Positions 1 to 8,998 of a DNA stretch of 64,000 bases are shown in pieces. Location of the stretch: the NCBI RefSeq assembly GCF_001940565.1, contig NZ_LTDM01000043.1, forward strand, positions 62,001 through 126,000, written 5' to 3'. Position 1 is the stretch's first letter. Every line of letters begins with the position of its first letter. The position numbers and the translations under genes are program-made. A model generated the notes under the pieces. The model had not been told where the DNA came from. It saw nothing but the letters and a program-made list of their open reading frames with translations, and made no database searches. The stretch comes from Tissierella creatinophila DSM 6911 (lineage in GTDB: Bacteria > Bacillota > Clostridia > Tissierellales > Tissierellaceae).

Positions 1-189
1 TATAAATGTCAAAATTCTTTAAATATAACACTTCCCTATTGTAGAAAAAAGATGGCAGAGTTATTAAATATTCCTAGACCTTCTTTATCTCGTGAACTTA
101 TAAATATGAAAGAAGAAGGCCTTATAGACTTTAATAAAAACAAGATAACAATATTAGATTTAAAAGGAATAGAGGAATCTTTATTGTAA
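1..189 (+). CDS. Crp/Fnr-family transcriptional regulator, C-terminal fragment
   Basis: An open frame runs in from the left edge and stops at 187-189, leaving the last 62 residues of a protein. They contain a winged helix-turn-helix of Crp/Fnr type: RKKMAELLNIPRPSLSREL, with the recognition helix around PRPSLSREL, then a short strand-turn-strand wing (KEEGLIDFNKNKITI) and a C-terminal LDLKGIEESL. In this family the missing N-terminal part would be a cyclic-nucleotide-binding-like sensor fold. A terminator follows 16 bases after the stop. Identity as Crp/Fnr DNA-binding domain is fairly sure; the ligand and targets cannot be inferred. Confidence 0.75.
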   Translation, partial: YKCQNSLNITLPYCRKKMAELLNIPRPSLSRELINMKEEGLIDFNKNKITILDLKGIEESLL

Positions 190-204
190 GATTTGGTAAA
201 ATTT

Positions 205-240
205 AAGCCATAGGTACTTTATTATGTACCTATGGCTTTT
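205..240. terminator. Bidirectional intrinsic terminator
   Basis: A perfect 13-bp stem (AAGCCATAGGTAC with its complement) around an 8-base loop, with A-rich and T-rich flanks, lies between the Crp/Fnr fragment (+) and the end of the YeiH-type gene (-). It can serve both convergent genes. Confidence 0.85.
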
Positions 241-265
241 AATCTTATTTAATTTATTCTTTATA

Positions 266-1291
266 TTAAATTTGACCCATCATCATCTGCACTGCAAATG
301 ATACTACAACTACTAGAAGTGAGATTAAAAATCCATGTACCATAGGTAAAAATCCTGATTTAGAAACTTCTCTAAAGTTTGTGTTAAGTCCTATAGCCCC
401 AAGTGCCATTATCATACAAAACTTACTAAGCGATGATATAGAGCTGCTAAACTCATCTGTTATAAGCCCCATGCTTCTAACACTTACCATCCCTAAGAAA
501 AGTATTATAAACCATGGAAATATTTTTCTTATATCTACTTTCTGATGAGTTTTTATTTCTCCGTTTTCTGTGTTTTTTCTTTCCTTTATTTTTTCGTTTA
601 TATATGAAAAAATAAGTACTACTGGAACTATGGAAAGTGTTCTTGTAAGTTTTACTATTAAGGAAAAGTTACCAGCTGCATCTGAAAAAGCATATCCTGC
701 TGCTACAACTGAAGATGTATCATTTACTGCTGTTCCTGTCCATAACCCAAATCCTAAATCACTCATCCCAAAATATTTTCCTGCTATTGGAAAGAGTATT
801 ACCATTAATATATCAAATAAGAATGTAGCTGATATTGAATAAGCAATATCAGTTGTTTCAGCTTCTATGGTAGGAGCTATAGCTGCTATAGCCGATCCAC
901 CACATATTCCCGTTCCAGCTGATATAAGACTTGATAATTTCCAGTTGATCTTAAATAACTTTCCTAAATAATATCCCCCACCAAAAGCTGCAACTAGTGT
1001 AAACATCATTACAAATAAAGAATATTTCCCAACTTGTAGAACTTGAGTGAAACTAAGTGTTGCTCCCATTAATATAATTGCAATTTTTAAAACACCCTTT
1101 GATGTAAACTTTACTCCCTTATTTAATGAATCATATTTACTTGCAAAAGGATTCAAAGTCATTCCTATAAGCAGAGAAAAAACCCCTGGGCTAATAAGTC
1201 CCTTTGGTACAAAAGAACTAATAAATATTGCTATATAAGATAAAATAATTGTTAGCAATATTCCTGGTGTATATCTTTTTACTAAATCCAT
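266..1291 (-). CDS. YeiH-family putative sulfate/sulfite exporter (UPF0324)
   Basis: A 341-residue, almost entirely hydrophobic protein with about ten membrane segments. The blocks GGYYLGKLFKIN, SAGTGICGGSAIAAIAP (around residues 120-140) and LWTGTAVNDTSSVVAAGYA are characteristic of the YeiH/UPF0324 family, whose members are proposed anion (sulfur oxyanion) exporters of the inner membrane. The length is normal for the family. A near-consensus promoter sits 38 bases upstream of the start and overlaps the promoter region of a divergent LysR-type gene, an arrangement also seen for yeiE-yeiH in enterobacteria. Substrate is an inference from the family only. Confidence 0.8.
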   Translation of the reverse strand: MDLVKRYTPGILLTIILSYIAIFISSFVPKGLISPGVFSLLIGMTLNPFASKYDSLNKGVKFTSKGVLKIAIILMGATLSFTQVLQVGKYSLFVMMFTLVAAFGGGYYLGKLFKINWKLSSLISAGTGICGGSAIAAIAPTIEAETTDIAYSISATFLFDILMVILFPIAGKYFGMSDLGFGLWTGTAVNDTSSVVAAGYAFSDAAGNFSLIVKLTRTLSIVPVVLIFSYINEKIKERKNTENGEIKTHQKVDIRKIFPWFIILFLGMVSVRSMGLITDEFSSSISSLSKFCMIMALGAIGLNTNFREVSKSGFLPMVHGFLISLLVVVVSFAVQMMMGQI

Positions 1292-1328
1292 CTATCTCAC
1301 TGCTCCTTCTTTTATTATTATAGTGTTG

Positions 1329-1357
1329 ATTATATAGAGAATGTGGTATAAAATCAA
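1329..1357 (-). promoter_or_regulatory. Promoter of the YeiH-type gene, overlapping divergent promoter
   Basis: Minus strand reads TTGATT, 17 bases, TATAAT. On the plus strand the same stretch also reads TTGATT (1326-1331) and TATAAA (1347-1352) with 15-base spacing, a weaker candidate for the LysR-type gene. Overlapping divergent promoters are usual where a LysR protein controls its neighbour. Confidence 0.65.
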
Positions 1358-1406
1358 ATTATAAATTTTAATATATGTATAAATATTCCTTATAGGAGGT
1401 GGTAGT

Positions 1407-1847
1407 ATTTTAGATTATAGACTAAATACATTTCTTACACTTTGCAAAGTATTAAATTATACAAAAACAGCTAATATTCTTCATATTACACAACCTGCTG
1501 TAACTCAGCATATAAAACACTTGGAGGAATCTTATGGAGTAAAACTTTTTAACTATAGTGAAAAGACTTTAGCTCTTACACGAGAAGGTCGTATTCTGTA
1601 TGAATTTTATGTAGCTATGAAGACAAGCTCCGACAAGATTAAAACTATGCTCGCTATAAAAGGAGAAAATACCTCTTTAAAATTTAGTACAACTCTTATT
1701 ATAGGAGAATACACTATGAGTAGACTTTTAAAAACTTTGCTTTCTGATTATCCACTTATAGATATAAGTATGGTCGTTAAAAATACTGAAAACTTACTCT
1801 TATATTTACAAGATGGTAAAATTGACTTTGCTATTTTAGAACTATAA
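1407..1847 (+). pseudogene. LysR-type regulator, truncated after the start of the effector domain, apparent ATT start
   Basis: The frame encodes a LysR N-terminal winged helix (LDYRLNTFLTLCKVLNYTKT, then ANILHITQPAVTQHIKHLEE) followed by the linker helix and only the first strands of the substrate-binding domain, ending ...DGKIDFAILEL. LysR proteins are normally about 300 residues; this one is 146. The strong AGGAGGT at 1395-1401 points to an ATT codon at 1407 as start; the first ATG or TTG in frame (TTG at 1521) lies inside the DNA-binding domain. Only 88 bases separate the stop from the convergent permease gene and they form a terminator, so there is no hidden remainder. Probably a decayed regulator of the divergent YeiH-type gene; a functional short regulator started at ATT is possible. 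Confidence 0.7.
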
Positions 1848-1913
1848 AAATGCTCTCCTTCTTAGTATCAGATTTTATTTATTAACCTGTTTACTAGTAA
1901 AGAGAGCATTTTA
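1847..1913. terminator. Terminator between convergent genes
   Basis: AAAATGCTCTC at 1847-1857 pairs with GAGAGCATTTT ending at 1913, with a further imperfect stem inside and a loop of roughly 25 bases. T-rich on both flanks, so it can end both the truncated LysR gene and the permease gene. Confidence 0.7.
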
Positions 1914-1935
1914 ATATTCAATTTATATTTTTATT

Positions 1936-3333
1936 TTAGACTATAAACATACCTACTATAGTTGTAACTATAAGTCCCGTCATAACTGGGATAAAGTTTC
2001 TTCTAGTAAGCTCAAATGGATCTACACCACAAATTGCTGCTGCTGGAATAACTGCCCAAGGTATAAGCGTTCCTCCTCCTACCCAAATAGCTCCTAATTG
2101 ACCAAGTGCTGTAAGAGTAGCCGTTCCTCTTCCTATAGCAGTACCAAAGAGCTTAGCTACAGAACCTGCTAGTGAAAGTCCTGAAAACCCTGACCCATCA
2201 AGACCTGTTATAGAACCAACTGTTGTGAGTGTCACCGCCCCTACTGCTCCATTTAGAGGAACAATATTTGCTAAGGCCATACCAAGATCATTTACAATTC
2301 CTTGAGAGTTTTTAGGTAAGAAGTCGCCTATTACTCCTACAAAACCCTCTCCTCCAAGATAGAAAAATGCTGCTACTGGTATAACAGGACCAAATATTTC
2401 AAATCCAAACTTAAGTCCTGCGACTATTGATTGAGTTACTTCTTCTAAAGCTCTACCATTATGAACTTTAAAAGATACCATTATTAGAATGAAAATCGCA
2501 GTTCCTCCTACAAGTGCTGTTGCATCTCCTCCTCTAAGACCTGCAGTAAACATTATAATTACATCAAGTGCAAATAATAATGGAACTATTACTGCAAATA
2601 TTTTTTTAGATCTTAAACTAAGTTTATCTTTTAGCTTTTTCTCTTTAATATTGTTTTTTTCTATTTCTTTTTCTTCTACTTTTAATTTACCACTTTTTAA
2701 ATCTTTTTTCATAATTATAAAAGCAGTTACAGTTGTTACCACTCCCATTACAACTACTAGTGGTATACTTGCCGAAATAAGTTCACCTACTCCAATTCCT
2801 GCTGCATCTGCTGTAATCTTTGGAGCTCCTTGTATTATAAAGTCTCCAGAGAGTGCTATACCATGCCCAAATAGATTCATTATCATAGCAACACTAATAG
2901 CTGGAAGTCCTACTTTCATGGCTACTGGAAGCATCACTGCTCCTATTAAAGCTACTGCTGGTGATGGCCAGAAAAACCAGGATATAACCATCATAAGTAT
3001 ACCTATAATCCAGTATGCAAGAGTAGGAGTCTTTATAAACTTTGAAAATGGTGATATCATTATTTCACTAATACCTGTTTCACTTAGAATAGTGCTCATT
3101 GAAACTATTATAGATATGATAAGTATAGTTCCAATAAGTTCTACAATAGCAAATATAAAACTATTGAAAACAGTCATCACTCCTTGATAAAGTGAGCTTG
3201 TCGATACAATCCCAAGTATGAATATTCCCAGTATACATATAAGAGTTGTATCTCTCTTTTTTACCATTATTATTAATATAAGTAAGGTAAATAGTAAAAA
3301 GATGTAATGTAGTGCTTGCAAATCGATACTCAT
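1936..3333 (-). CDS. Polytopic membrane permease of unknown substrate (ion-transporter-superfamily type)
   Basis: A 465-residue membrane protein with about eleven hydrophobic segments. It has an internal two-fold look: a re-entrant-like WPSPAVALIGAVMLPVA near residue 120 and a matching IVPLNGAVGAVTLTTVGSI near residue 355, separated by a charged cytoplasmic loop (roughly 210-240, rich in Lys and Glu). Glycine-rich hairpins of this kind occur in the secondary carriers of the ArsB/NhaD, DcuC and CitMHS group, often for dicarboxylates or sodium exchange; I cannot assign the family or substrate. Its Shine-Dalgarno sequence AGGAGGG is buried in a 20-bp hairpin immediately before the ATG. Stands alone between a PAP2 gene and the LysR fragment. 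Confidence 0.6.
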   Translation of the reverse strand: MSIDLQALHYIFLLFTLLILIIMVKKRDTTLICILGIFILGIVSTSSLYQGVMTVFNSFIFAIVELIGTILIISIIVSMSTILSETGISEIMISPFSKFIKTPTLAYWIIGILMMVISWFFWPSPAVALIGAVMLPVAMKVGLPAISVAMIMNLFGHGIALSGDFIIQGAPKITADAAGIGVGELISASIPLVVVMGVVTTVTAFIIMKKDLKSGKLKVEEKEIEKNNIKEKKLKDKLSLRSKKIFAVIVPLLFALDVIIMFTAGLRGGDATALVGGTAIFILIMVSFKVHNGRALEEVTQSIVAGLKFGFEIFGPVIPVAAFFYLGGEGFVGVIGDFLPKNSQGIVNDLGMALANIVPLNGAVGAVTLTTVGSITGLDGSGFSGLSLAGSVAKLFGTAIGRGTATLTALGQLGAIWVGGGTLIPWAVIPAAAICGVDPFELTRRNFIPVMTGLIVTTIVGMFIV

Positions 3334-3334
3334 A

Positions 3335-3388
3335 AAAATCCCTCCTAATATTGTTTAGTACTTATACAATATGCTTAGGAAGGATTTT
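3335..3388 (-). promoter_or_regulatory. Long hairpin enclosing the permease ribosome binding site
   Basis: On the minus strand AAAATCCTTCCTAA, a 3-base bulge (GCA) and TATTGT pair with ACAATA TTAGGAGGGATTTT across an 11-base loop: 20 base pairs, one of them G-U. The 3-prime arm contains the Shine-Dalgarno sequence and ends one base before the ATG at 3333. It begins 11 bases after the stop of the upstream PAP2 gene, so it may also act as that gene's terminator. Confidence 0.7.
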
Positions 3389-3399
3389 AGGTGTAAAGA

Positions 3400-4008
3400 T
3401 TATTCTTTTATTATTTTTTTACTTATATCATATAATAAATATCCACAAATATATCCACCTATTATATCTGTTGGCCAGTGAACTCCTAAATACATTCTAC
3501 TTATACCCATGGAAATGATATAAATACATATAATCAAGCCTATTAGGAACTGTTTGTTTTTATCCTCTTCTTTTCTTGTTAAGAGATAAAATATTGATAA
3601 ATACATACTCATAACTACCATCGCATGGCCACTTGGATAACTGAGTCCCCCTTGTTTTACCAAAGAGAAGTCAAAGGGTCTAGTCCTTTGAAAAACTTGT
3701 TTTATTAGAGAATTTAGTGTAAAACTTCCCAAGGTATTTACTAATAAAAATAATGATTCACGTATATTCTTTTTAATTAAATTAAAAACTATAATAATTA
3801 ACATAATTGGAACTAAAAACTTTTCAGCTCCTAGATAAGAGATTCCTTTCATAATCTTTAGTAATGTAGGGTTTGTTCCCTTATGTAGAAATTCTAATAG
3901 TTTTGTATCAAAAAGAATCCCTTCTGTTGAATTCCTTACCATCATTCCAAAGGTTAAAAATATTAATAACAGTATAATGTTTATTGTTTTTTTCTTATTA
4001 TCTTTCAT
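3400..4008 (-). CDS. PAP2-family membrane phosphatase
   Basis: A 202-residue membrane protein carrying the three PAP2 phosphatase motifs: K103-x6-RP (KQVFQRTRP), PSGH at 125-128 and SR-x5-H-x3-D at 170-181. The two His, the Lys and Arg residues form the phosphohydrolase active site in this superfamily. Six hydrophobic segments fit an integral membrane enzyme acting on lipid phosphates such as undecaprenyl diphosphate or phosphatidic acid, facing outward. It follows the gcv operon terminator and precedes the permease gene. The exact lipid substrate cannot be read from sequence. Confidence 0.85.
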   Translation of the reverse strand: MKDNKKKTINIILLLIFLTFGMMVRNSTEGILFDTKLLEFLHKGTNPTLLKIMKGISYLGAEKFLVPIMLIIIVFNLIKKNIRESLFLLVNTLGSFTLNSLIKQVFQRTRPFDFSLVKQGGLSYPSGHAMVVMSMYLSIFYLLTRKEEDKNKQFLIGLIICIYIISMGISRMYLGVHWPTDIIGGYICGYLLYDISKKIIKE

Positions 4009-4027
4009 AGCTTAGCCTCTATCTATA

Positions 4028-4065
4028 AAAAATAAGAAAGATAGGAAACTATCTTTCTTATTTTT
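4028..4065 (-). terminator. Terminator of the gcv operon
   Basis: A perfect 17-bp stem (AAAAATAAGAAAGATAG and complement) with a 4-base loop followed on the minus strand by a T-run. Lies 75 bases after the gcvPB stop. Confidence 0.9.
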
Positions 4066-4139
4066 CTTATCTTAATTTTTTATTTATTTTGTAGATGCTT
4101 ATATATAAATACTTATATAGCTTAAACCTTTAGTTAAAA

Positions 4140-5594
4140 CTATGCCTTATAAGTTACAACTGGACTTCTTGCGGCCTTAGTTTCATCAGGTCTTCTAACT
4201 AATGTATCATGAGGAGCTGTTTTTAATATAGATACATCTTCCTTAGCTTCTTTAGCTATCTTTAGCAGAGCATCTATAAATTCATCTAATGTTTCTAGAC
4301 TTTCAGTTTCAGTTGGCTCTATCATCATAGCTTGATTTATGATAAGTGGGAAATATACTGTTGGTGGATGGAAACCAAAGTCTAGAAGTCTCTTAGCTAT
4401 ATCTAATGTAGTAACTTCTAATGAATTTCCTTTTAACCCTGAAAGTACAAACTCATGCTTATAAAGTGCATCTATTGGTAAATAATAATCATCTTTTAAT
4501 TTACTTAACATGTAGTTAGCATTTAATACTGCCATTTCAGAAGCTTTCTTAAGTCCATCTCTACCCATAGTAAGGATATAAGTGTAAGCTCTAACCAAGA
4601 TACCAAAGTGGCCATAAAAGTCTTTTACTTTACCAATAGTGTTTTCTATATTATAGTCAAGGAAATATCTATCTCCTTCTTTTCCTACTATAGGAACCGG
4701 TAAAAATTCAGTTAAATGAGCTTTTACTCCAACTGGTCCAGAACCAGGACCTCCACCACCATGAGGTGTTGAGAAAGTTTTATGGATATTGAAGTGAACT
4801 ACGTCAAATCCCATATCTCCCGGTCTTGCTTGACCTAAAATTGCATTTGCATTAGCTCCATCATAGTAAAGTTGCCCACCAGCATCATGAACTATCTTTG
4901 CTATTTCTTTAATATCGCTTTCAAATAATCCTAAAGTATTAGGGTTTGTAAGCATAAGTCCTGCTGTATTTTCTCCAACAAGATTTCTTAAAGCTTCTAC
5001 ATCTACTCTTCCATTTTCTGTGGATTTTACTTCTACAATTTTATATCCAGCCATAGTTGCAGTAGCAGGGTTTGTTCCATGTGCTGAGTCTGGAACTATT
5101 ATAGTATCTCTCTTTGTATCTCCATTTTTCTCATGATATGCTTTTATTACCATAATGCCTGCAAGCTCACCGTGAGCTCCAGCAGCAGGCTGAAGTGTCA
5201 TTTGATCCATTCCTGCAACTTCTGCTAAAGAGTTTTGTAATTCGTACATAAGCTGAAGTGCTCCTTGTGTACATCCTTCCCTTTGACGAGGATGAATGTT
5301 TGCAAAACCATCTAATCTTGCGGTATTTTCATTTATCTTAGGATTATATTTCATAGTACATGACCCTAATGGATAAAAACCTGTATCTAGTCCAAAGTTT
5401 TTATCAGAAAGATTTGTATAGTGTCTTATTACCTCTACTTCGTTTACTTCTGGCAGGGTAAGAGGGTTTTCATTTATAAAATCCTCTGGGAAAAACTCAC
5501 TTATATCTTTATCTTCCACATCTAGTGGAGGAAGTTTATAAGCTTTTCTGCCTGGTTTTGAAAGTTCAAATATTAATTTATTATATTTCCTCAT
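4140..5594 (-). CDS. gcvPB: Glycine dehydrogenase (decarboxylating) subunit 2, P-protein beta
   Basis: The 484-residue C-terminal half of glycine decarboxylase, the PLP-dependent P-protein that decarboxylates glycine and transfers the aminomethyl group to lipoyl-GcvH. The PLP lysine is K272 in [20 protein letters not shown]. Splitting of P-protein into PA and PB chains is usual in Firmicutes and archaea. The ATG directly follows the gcvPA stop codon with no spacer, implying translational coupling. Last gene of the gcvT-H-PA-PB operon; a strong terminator follows. Confidence 0.97.
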   Translation of the reverse strand: MRKYNKLIFELSKPGRKAYKLPPLDVEDKDISEFFPEDFINENPLTLPEVNEVEVIRHYTNLSDKNFGLDTGFYPLGSCTMKYNPKINENTARLDGFANIHPRQREGCTQGALQLMYELQNSLAEVAGMDQMTLQPAAGAHGELAGIMVIKAYHEKNGDTKRDTIIVPDSAHGTNPATATMAGYKIVEVKSTENGRVDVEALRNLVGENTAGLMLTNPNTLGLFESDIKEIAKIVHDAGGQLYYDGANANAILGQARPGDMGFDVVHFNIHKTFSTPHGGGGPGSGPVGVKAHLTEFLPVPIVGKEGDRYFLDYNIENTIGKVKDFYGHFGILVRAYTYILTMGRDGLKKASEMAVLNANYMLSKLKDDYYLPIDALYKHEFVLSGLKGNSLEVTTLDIAKRLLDFGFHPPTVYFPLIINQAMMIEPTETESLETLDEFIDALLKIAKEAKEDVSILKTAPHDTLVRRPDETKAARSPVVTYKA

Positions 5595-6938
5595 TTATAT
5601 CCCCTCCAATACGCTGCTAAGTTTATCAATTTCATCTTTAGTTCTCTTTTCAGTTACAGCATAAAGAATACTATCTTTAAATTCGGGATAATCTATACCT
5701 AGGTGATGACCAGCTATTATATTTTCAGATCTTAAATCTTTTATTATCTTATCTGCATCTATGTTAGAACTAACTGCAAATTCCTTAAAGAAAGGTTTGT
5801 CAAACACTCTTTTATATTTTCCAGACTGCTCTAGTTTTTCTAAAGCATAATGAGCTTTTTTAGTAGATTGCATAGCTACTTCTCTTAGTCCTTCTTTACC
5901 TAGTGTTACCATATAAACAGTAGCAACTAATGTATTTAATCCTTGATTAGAACAAATGTTTGAAGTTGCCTTGTCACGTCTTATATGTTGCTCCCTAGCA
6001 GTAAGAGTTAATACGAAAGATCTCTTACCATCTAAATCAGTAGTTTCTCCTACTATTCTACCAGGAAGTTTTCTTAAATATTTTTCAGTAGTTGCTAAGA
6101 ATCCTAAATAAGGTCCACCAAATGATAAACTCATTCCAAGAGATTGTCCTTCTCCTACAACTATATCTACTCCTAAATCTCCCGGTCTTTTTAATATTCC
6201 AAGAGATATTGGATCTACTGAAGCTATTATAGATGCTTTTTTAGATTTATGGACTAAATCAGCTGATGATTTTAAATCTTCAACTACACCGAAGAAGTTA
6301 GGACTTTGAACTATTACTGTTGCTACATCATCATCCATTTTGCCTTCTAAATCTTCCATATCTGTAATACCGTCTTTCATAGCTACTTCCACAACTTCAA
6401 TATCTTGCATATGAGCATATGTCTTTAATACTTGTCTGGATTGTGGGCTTACAGTTTCAGAAATTAAAATCTTTTTCTTTCTTGCAACATCACATGCCAT
6501 AAGAGCTGCTTCTGCTACTGCTGTACCTCCATCGTAAAGACTAGCATTTGCTATTGGTAACCCAGTTAATTCAGATATAAGTGTCTGATACTCAAATATA
6601 TATTGAAGAGTACCTTGACTTATCTCTGGTTGATATGGTGTATAAGAAGTATAAAATTCACTTCTTGAAATTATATGGTCTATAATTGCTGGTATATAGT
6701 GATCATAAGCCCCTGCTCCTAAAAAACAAACATTTTCTGTTGTAGAACAGTTTTTATTAGCAAGCTTATTTAAATAATTTGTTACTTCTAGCTCTGACTT
6801 TGCAAGGGGTAAATCTAACTCTTTATTAAATGCTACATCTTTAGGTATATCAGCAAATAAATCATCTACTGAATTAACACCTATGGAATCAAGCATTATC
6901 TTTTCATCTTCTGGTGTATGCGGGATATATGGGAACAT
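5595..6938 (-). CDS. gcvPA: Glycine dehydrogenase (decarboxylating) subunit 1, P-protein alpha
   Basis: N-terminal half of the split glycine decarboxylase; pairs with GcvPB to form the P-protein heterotetramer. The chosen start gives MFPYIPHTPEDEKIMLD, the conserved family N-terminus, 447 residues. Its AGGAGG ribosome binding site is made of the last codons and stop of gcvH; an upstream in-frame extension of 18 codons would run inside gcvH and lacks a ribosome site. Conserved blocks include LGAGAYDHYIPAIID and YTPYQPEISQGTLQ. The PLP lysine is on the partner chain. Confidence 0.95.
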   Translation of the reverse strand: MFPYIPHTPEDEKIMLDSIGVNSVDDLFADIPKDVAFNKELDLPLAKSELEVTNYLNKLANKNCSTTENVCFLGAGAYDHYIPAIIDHIISRSEFYTSYTPYQPEISQGTLQYIFEYQTLISELTGLPIANASLYDGGTAVAEAALMACDVARKKKILISETVSPQSRQVLKTYAHMQDIEVVEVAMKDGITDMEDLEGKMDDDVATVIVQSPNFFGVVEDLKSSADLVHKSKKASIIASVDPISLGILKRPGDLGVDIVVGEGQSLGMSLSFGGPYLGFLATTEKYLRKLPGRIVGETTDLDGKRSFVLTLTAREQHIRRDKATSNICSNQGLNTLVATVYMVTLGKEGLREVAMQSTKKAHYALEKLEQSGKYKRVFDKPFFKEFAVSSNIDADKIIKDLRSENIIAGHHLGIDYPEFKDSILYAVTEKRTKDEIDKLSSVLEGI

Positions 6939-6939
6939 A

Positions 6940-7323
6940 TTACGCCTCCTCACTTGTGAATTCTTCGTACTCCTCACTTGACATAAGATCATCTAATTGT
7001 GATTTGTCAGTTAATTCTATTTTTACAATCCAACTTTCAAAGGGATCTGAGTTTAGTAGTTCAGGACTATCTAATAAATCTTCATTTACCTCTAATACTT
7101 TTCCAGATACTGGCATATATACATCTGAAGCAGCTTTTACTGACTCAACTGCTGAAAAGTCATCTTCTTTTTCTAATTCATCATCTATTTCAGGAAGTTC
7201 AATATATACTATATCTCCTAATTGATGTTGAGCAAAGTCACTAATTCCTATATAAGCTTCATCACCCTCTACTTTTACCCACTCGTGATCCTCTGAATAA
7301 TATAAACCTTTAACAACTTTCAT
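6940..7323 (-). CDS. gcvH: Glycine cleavage system H protein
   Basis: A 127-residue lipoyl carrier. The lipoate attachment lysine is K63 in the motif [17 protein letters not shown]. It shuttles the aminomethyl group from P-protein to the T-protein and is then reoxidised by lipoamide dehydrogenase, whose gene is not in this operon. Very acidic C-terminus. Its stop codon lies 1 base before gcvPA and its last codons serve as the gcvPA ribosome site. Confidence 0.97.
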   Translation of the reverse strand: MKVVKGLYYSEDHEWVKVEGDEAYIGISDFAQHQLGDIVYIELPEIDDELEKEDDFSAVESVKAASDVYMPVSGKVLEVNEDLLDSPELLNSDPFESWIVKIELTDKSQLDDLMSSEEYEEFTSEEA

Positions 7324-7346
7324 TATAATACCTCCTATAATAGTTT

Positions 7347-8447
7347 TTATTTATTTTTTAAAAAGTTTTTACTTATAATTTTAGCTTTTACTGGTTTTTT
7401 TCTAATCATTATATCAATTTCATTTCCAAGTTCTTTTTCTGAAATCTTTATAAGCGCATTACCTATGTTTTTATTTAATGTAGGACTCATATATCCTGTA
7501 GTTACATGTCCTATTTTCTCACCGTTTTTATATACCTCATAGCCTTCTCTAGGAATCCCTCTACCTAATAGTTCAAATCCAACTAAGGTTCTTTCAAGTC
7601 CTCCATCAGCCTGTGCCTGTAGAGCTTTTTTACCAATAAAGTCGGATTCTTTATTGAGTTTTACAAAGAATTTAAGTCCGGCTTCTAAAGGTGATATATC
7701 TTTGGACAATTCTTGCCCATATAGAGGAAGCATAGCTTCAAATCTTAGAGTATCTCTACATCCAAGACCAGTAGGTTTTAAGCCTTCTTCTTTACCCGCC
7801 TCTAATAAACTATTCCAAACCTTAACTACATCATCATTTGTAAGATATATCTCAAAACCATTTTCTCCTGTATAACCTGTTCTTGAAATCATCTTAGTTT
7901 TTACTCCATCAATTTCTACATCATCTTTAAAATAAAAGAATTTTACATCATCTAATTTTGTCTCAGTAAGTTTTTGTAGTATTTCTTGGGCTTTTGGTCC
8001 TTGAATTGCAATAATTGCTGTTTCTGGGGAAAGGTTTTCTAGCTCTACATCAAAGTCTTTTTTCTGCTCATTTATCCAATCCCAATCTTTGTCTATATTT
8101 GCTGCATTTACTATTAAATTAAACTCTTCATCATTAGTTTTATATACTAGTAAATCTTCTACCACTCCCCCCTCAGGATAACACATAAAAGTATATACTA
8201 TTTGGTGCTCATTCAACTTACTGATATCGTTTGTCATTACATAATCTAGGAATGGAAGTGCATCTTTACCTTTAACACTGATATTTCCCATATGGGATAC
8301 ATCAAATAAACCTGCTTCATTTCGAACTGCATTATGTTCTTGGACTAAACCTTCATATTGTACCGGCATTTCCCACCCTGCATAATTAACGATTTTAGCC
8401 CCTAAGTTTTTATGTTCTTCATATAACCTAGTTTTTTTACCGTCCAT
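7347..8447 (-). CDS. gcvT: Glycine cleavage system T protein (aminomethyltransferase)
   Basis: A 366-residue tetrahydrofolate-dependent aminomethyltransferase, first gene of the operon. Hallmarks are [12 protein letters not shown] near residues 18-30, [11 protein letters not shown], and [12 protein letters not shown] around residue 195. It releases ammonia and makes 5,10-methylene-THF from the GcvH-bound intermediate. Good ribosome site (GGAAGGAG) before ATG. The operon's promoter is about 125 bases upstream and I find no glycine riboswitch in the leader. Confidence 0.97.
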   Translation of the reverse strand: MDGKKTRLYEEHKNLGAKIVNYAGWEMPVQYEGLVQEHNAVRNEAGLFDVSHMGNISVKGKDALPFLDYVMTNDISKLNEHQIVYTFMCYPEGGVVEDLLVYKTNDEEFNLIVNAANIDKDWDWINEQKKDFDVELENLSPETAIIAIQGPKAQEILQKLTETKLDDVKFFYFKDDVEIDGVKTKMISRTGYTGENGFEIYLTNDDVVKVWNSLLEAGKEEGLKPTGLGCRDTLRFEAMLPLYGQELSKDISPLEAGLKFFVKLNKESDFIGKKALQAQADGGLERTLVGFELLGRGIPREGYEVYKNGEKIGHVTTGYMSPTLNKNIGNALIKISEKELGNEIDIMIRKKPVKAKIISKNFLKNK

Positions 8448-8569
8448 TAAACCACTCCTTCCAATATTTATAATATTATCTCTAATACCAATAATATAGT
8501 ACCCTTTTTACAATAATCTAAACTTATTATATTATTAAAACTATTTAGAAAATAATATTATATAGATAC

Positions 8570-8598
8570 ATTATATAAGAGAAAATATGATTATGCAA
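8570..8598 (-). promoter_or_regulatory. Promoter of the gcvTH-PA-PB operon
   Basis: TTGCAT, 17 bases, TATAAT on the minus strand. Predicted transcription start near 8563, giving a leader of about 115 bases before gcvT. Confidence 0.7.
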
Positions 8599-8862
8599 CA
8601 TTAATAAATATTTATCGTTAATATTTTAACAATGGGATTATATTATCATATCAACCATCTTTTAATTACTTCTAATTTCTTACAAAATATTTAAGATATC
8701 ATTTTTTTAAAGATTTAATGTTTTATTGTCATATCTACAATCGACAAATTTAAACAATAAATATATTTTCTCCAAAAAATTGCATCTAAAAATTATTTGT
8801 AGTTTTTTGCTAACTAACAAAAGACATATTACAAAATATACCCAAATGTGAGTTATAAATAT

Positions 8863-8896
8863 AAAATGTGGAAATGTTAATAGTTTTCCACATTTT
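8863..8896 (-). terminator. Probable terminator downstream of cwlD
   Basis: A perfect 12-bp stem AAAATGTGGAAA with its complement and 9-base loop, followed on the minus strand by TATATTTAT. It lies about 100 bases past the cwlD stop. Confidence 0.65.
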
Positions 8897-8998
8897 ATGT
8901 TGAATTATGTTTTTTTAAAAACAAGTATATAAGCCATACTAAAACAAAATTTTAAAACAATCCACCTTATCAACAATATCCACAATCAGTGGGGATAA

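Larger units (their letters stand above)
8448..8998. other. AT-rich intergenic region
   Basis: A 551-base gap between cwlD and gcvT. It holds the gcvT promoter at 8570-8598 and a terminator hairpin at 8863-8896. The remainder (8599-8862) is extremely AT-rich with no reading frame that has a credible ribosome site, and no glycine-riboswitch core on the minus strand. I see nothing else in it. Confidence 0.6.

Noticed and set aside
1848-1935. A frameshifted remainder of the LysR effector domain
   Set aside because: The 88 bases form a terminator and no frame continues the family sequence, so this is truncation, not a frameshift.
2489-3187. A 232-codon plus-strand open frame
   Set aside because: It is the antisense shadow of the permease gene; composition is serine/isoleucine-rich without a ribosome site or recognisable domain.
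6939-6992. An 18-codon N-terminal extension of gcvPA
   Set aside because: It overlaps gcvH, lacks a ribosome site and departs from the family N-terminus MFPYIPHT.
8448-8862. Possible glycine riboswitch before gcvT
   Set aside because: Neither the conserved GGAGAG-type nor the GCCGAAGG-type core is found on the minus strand.
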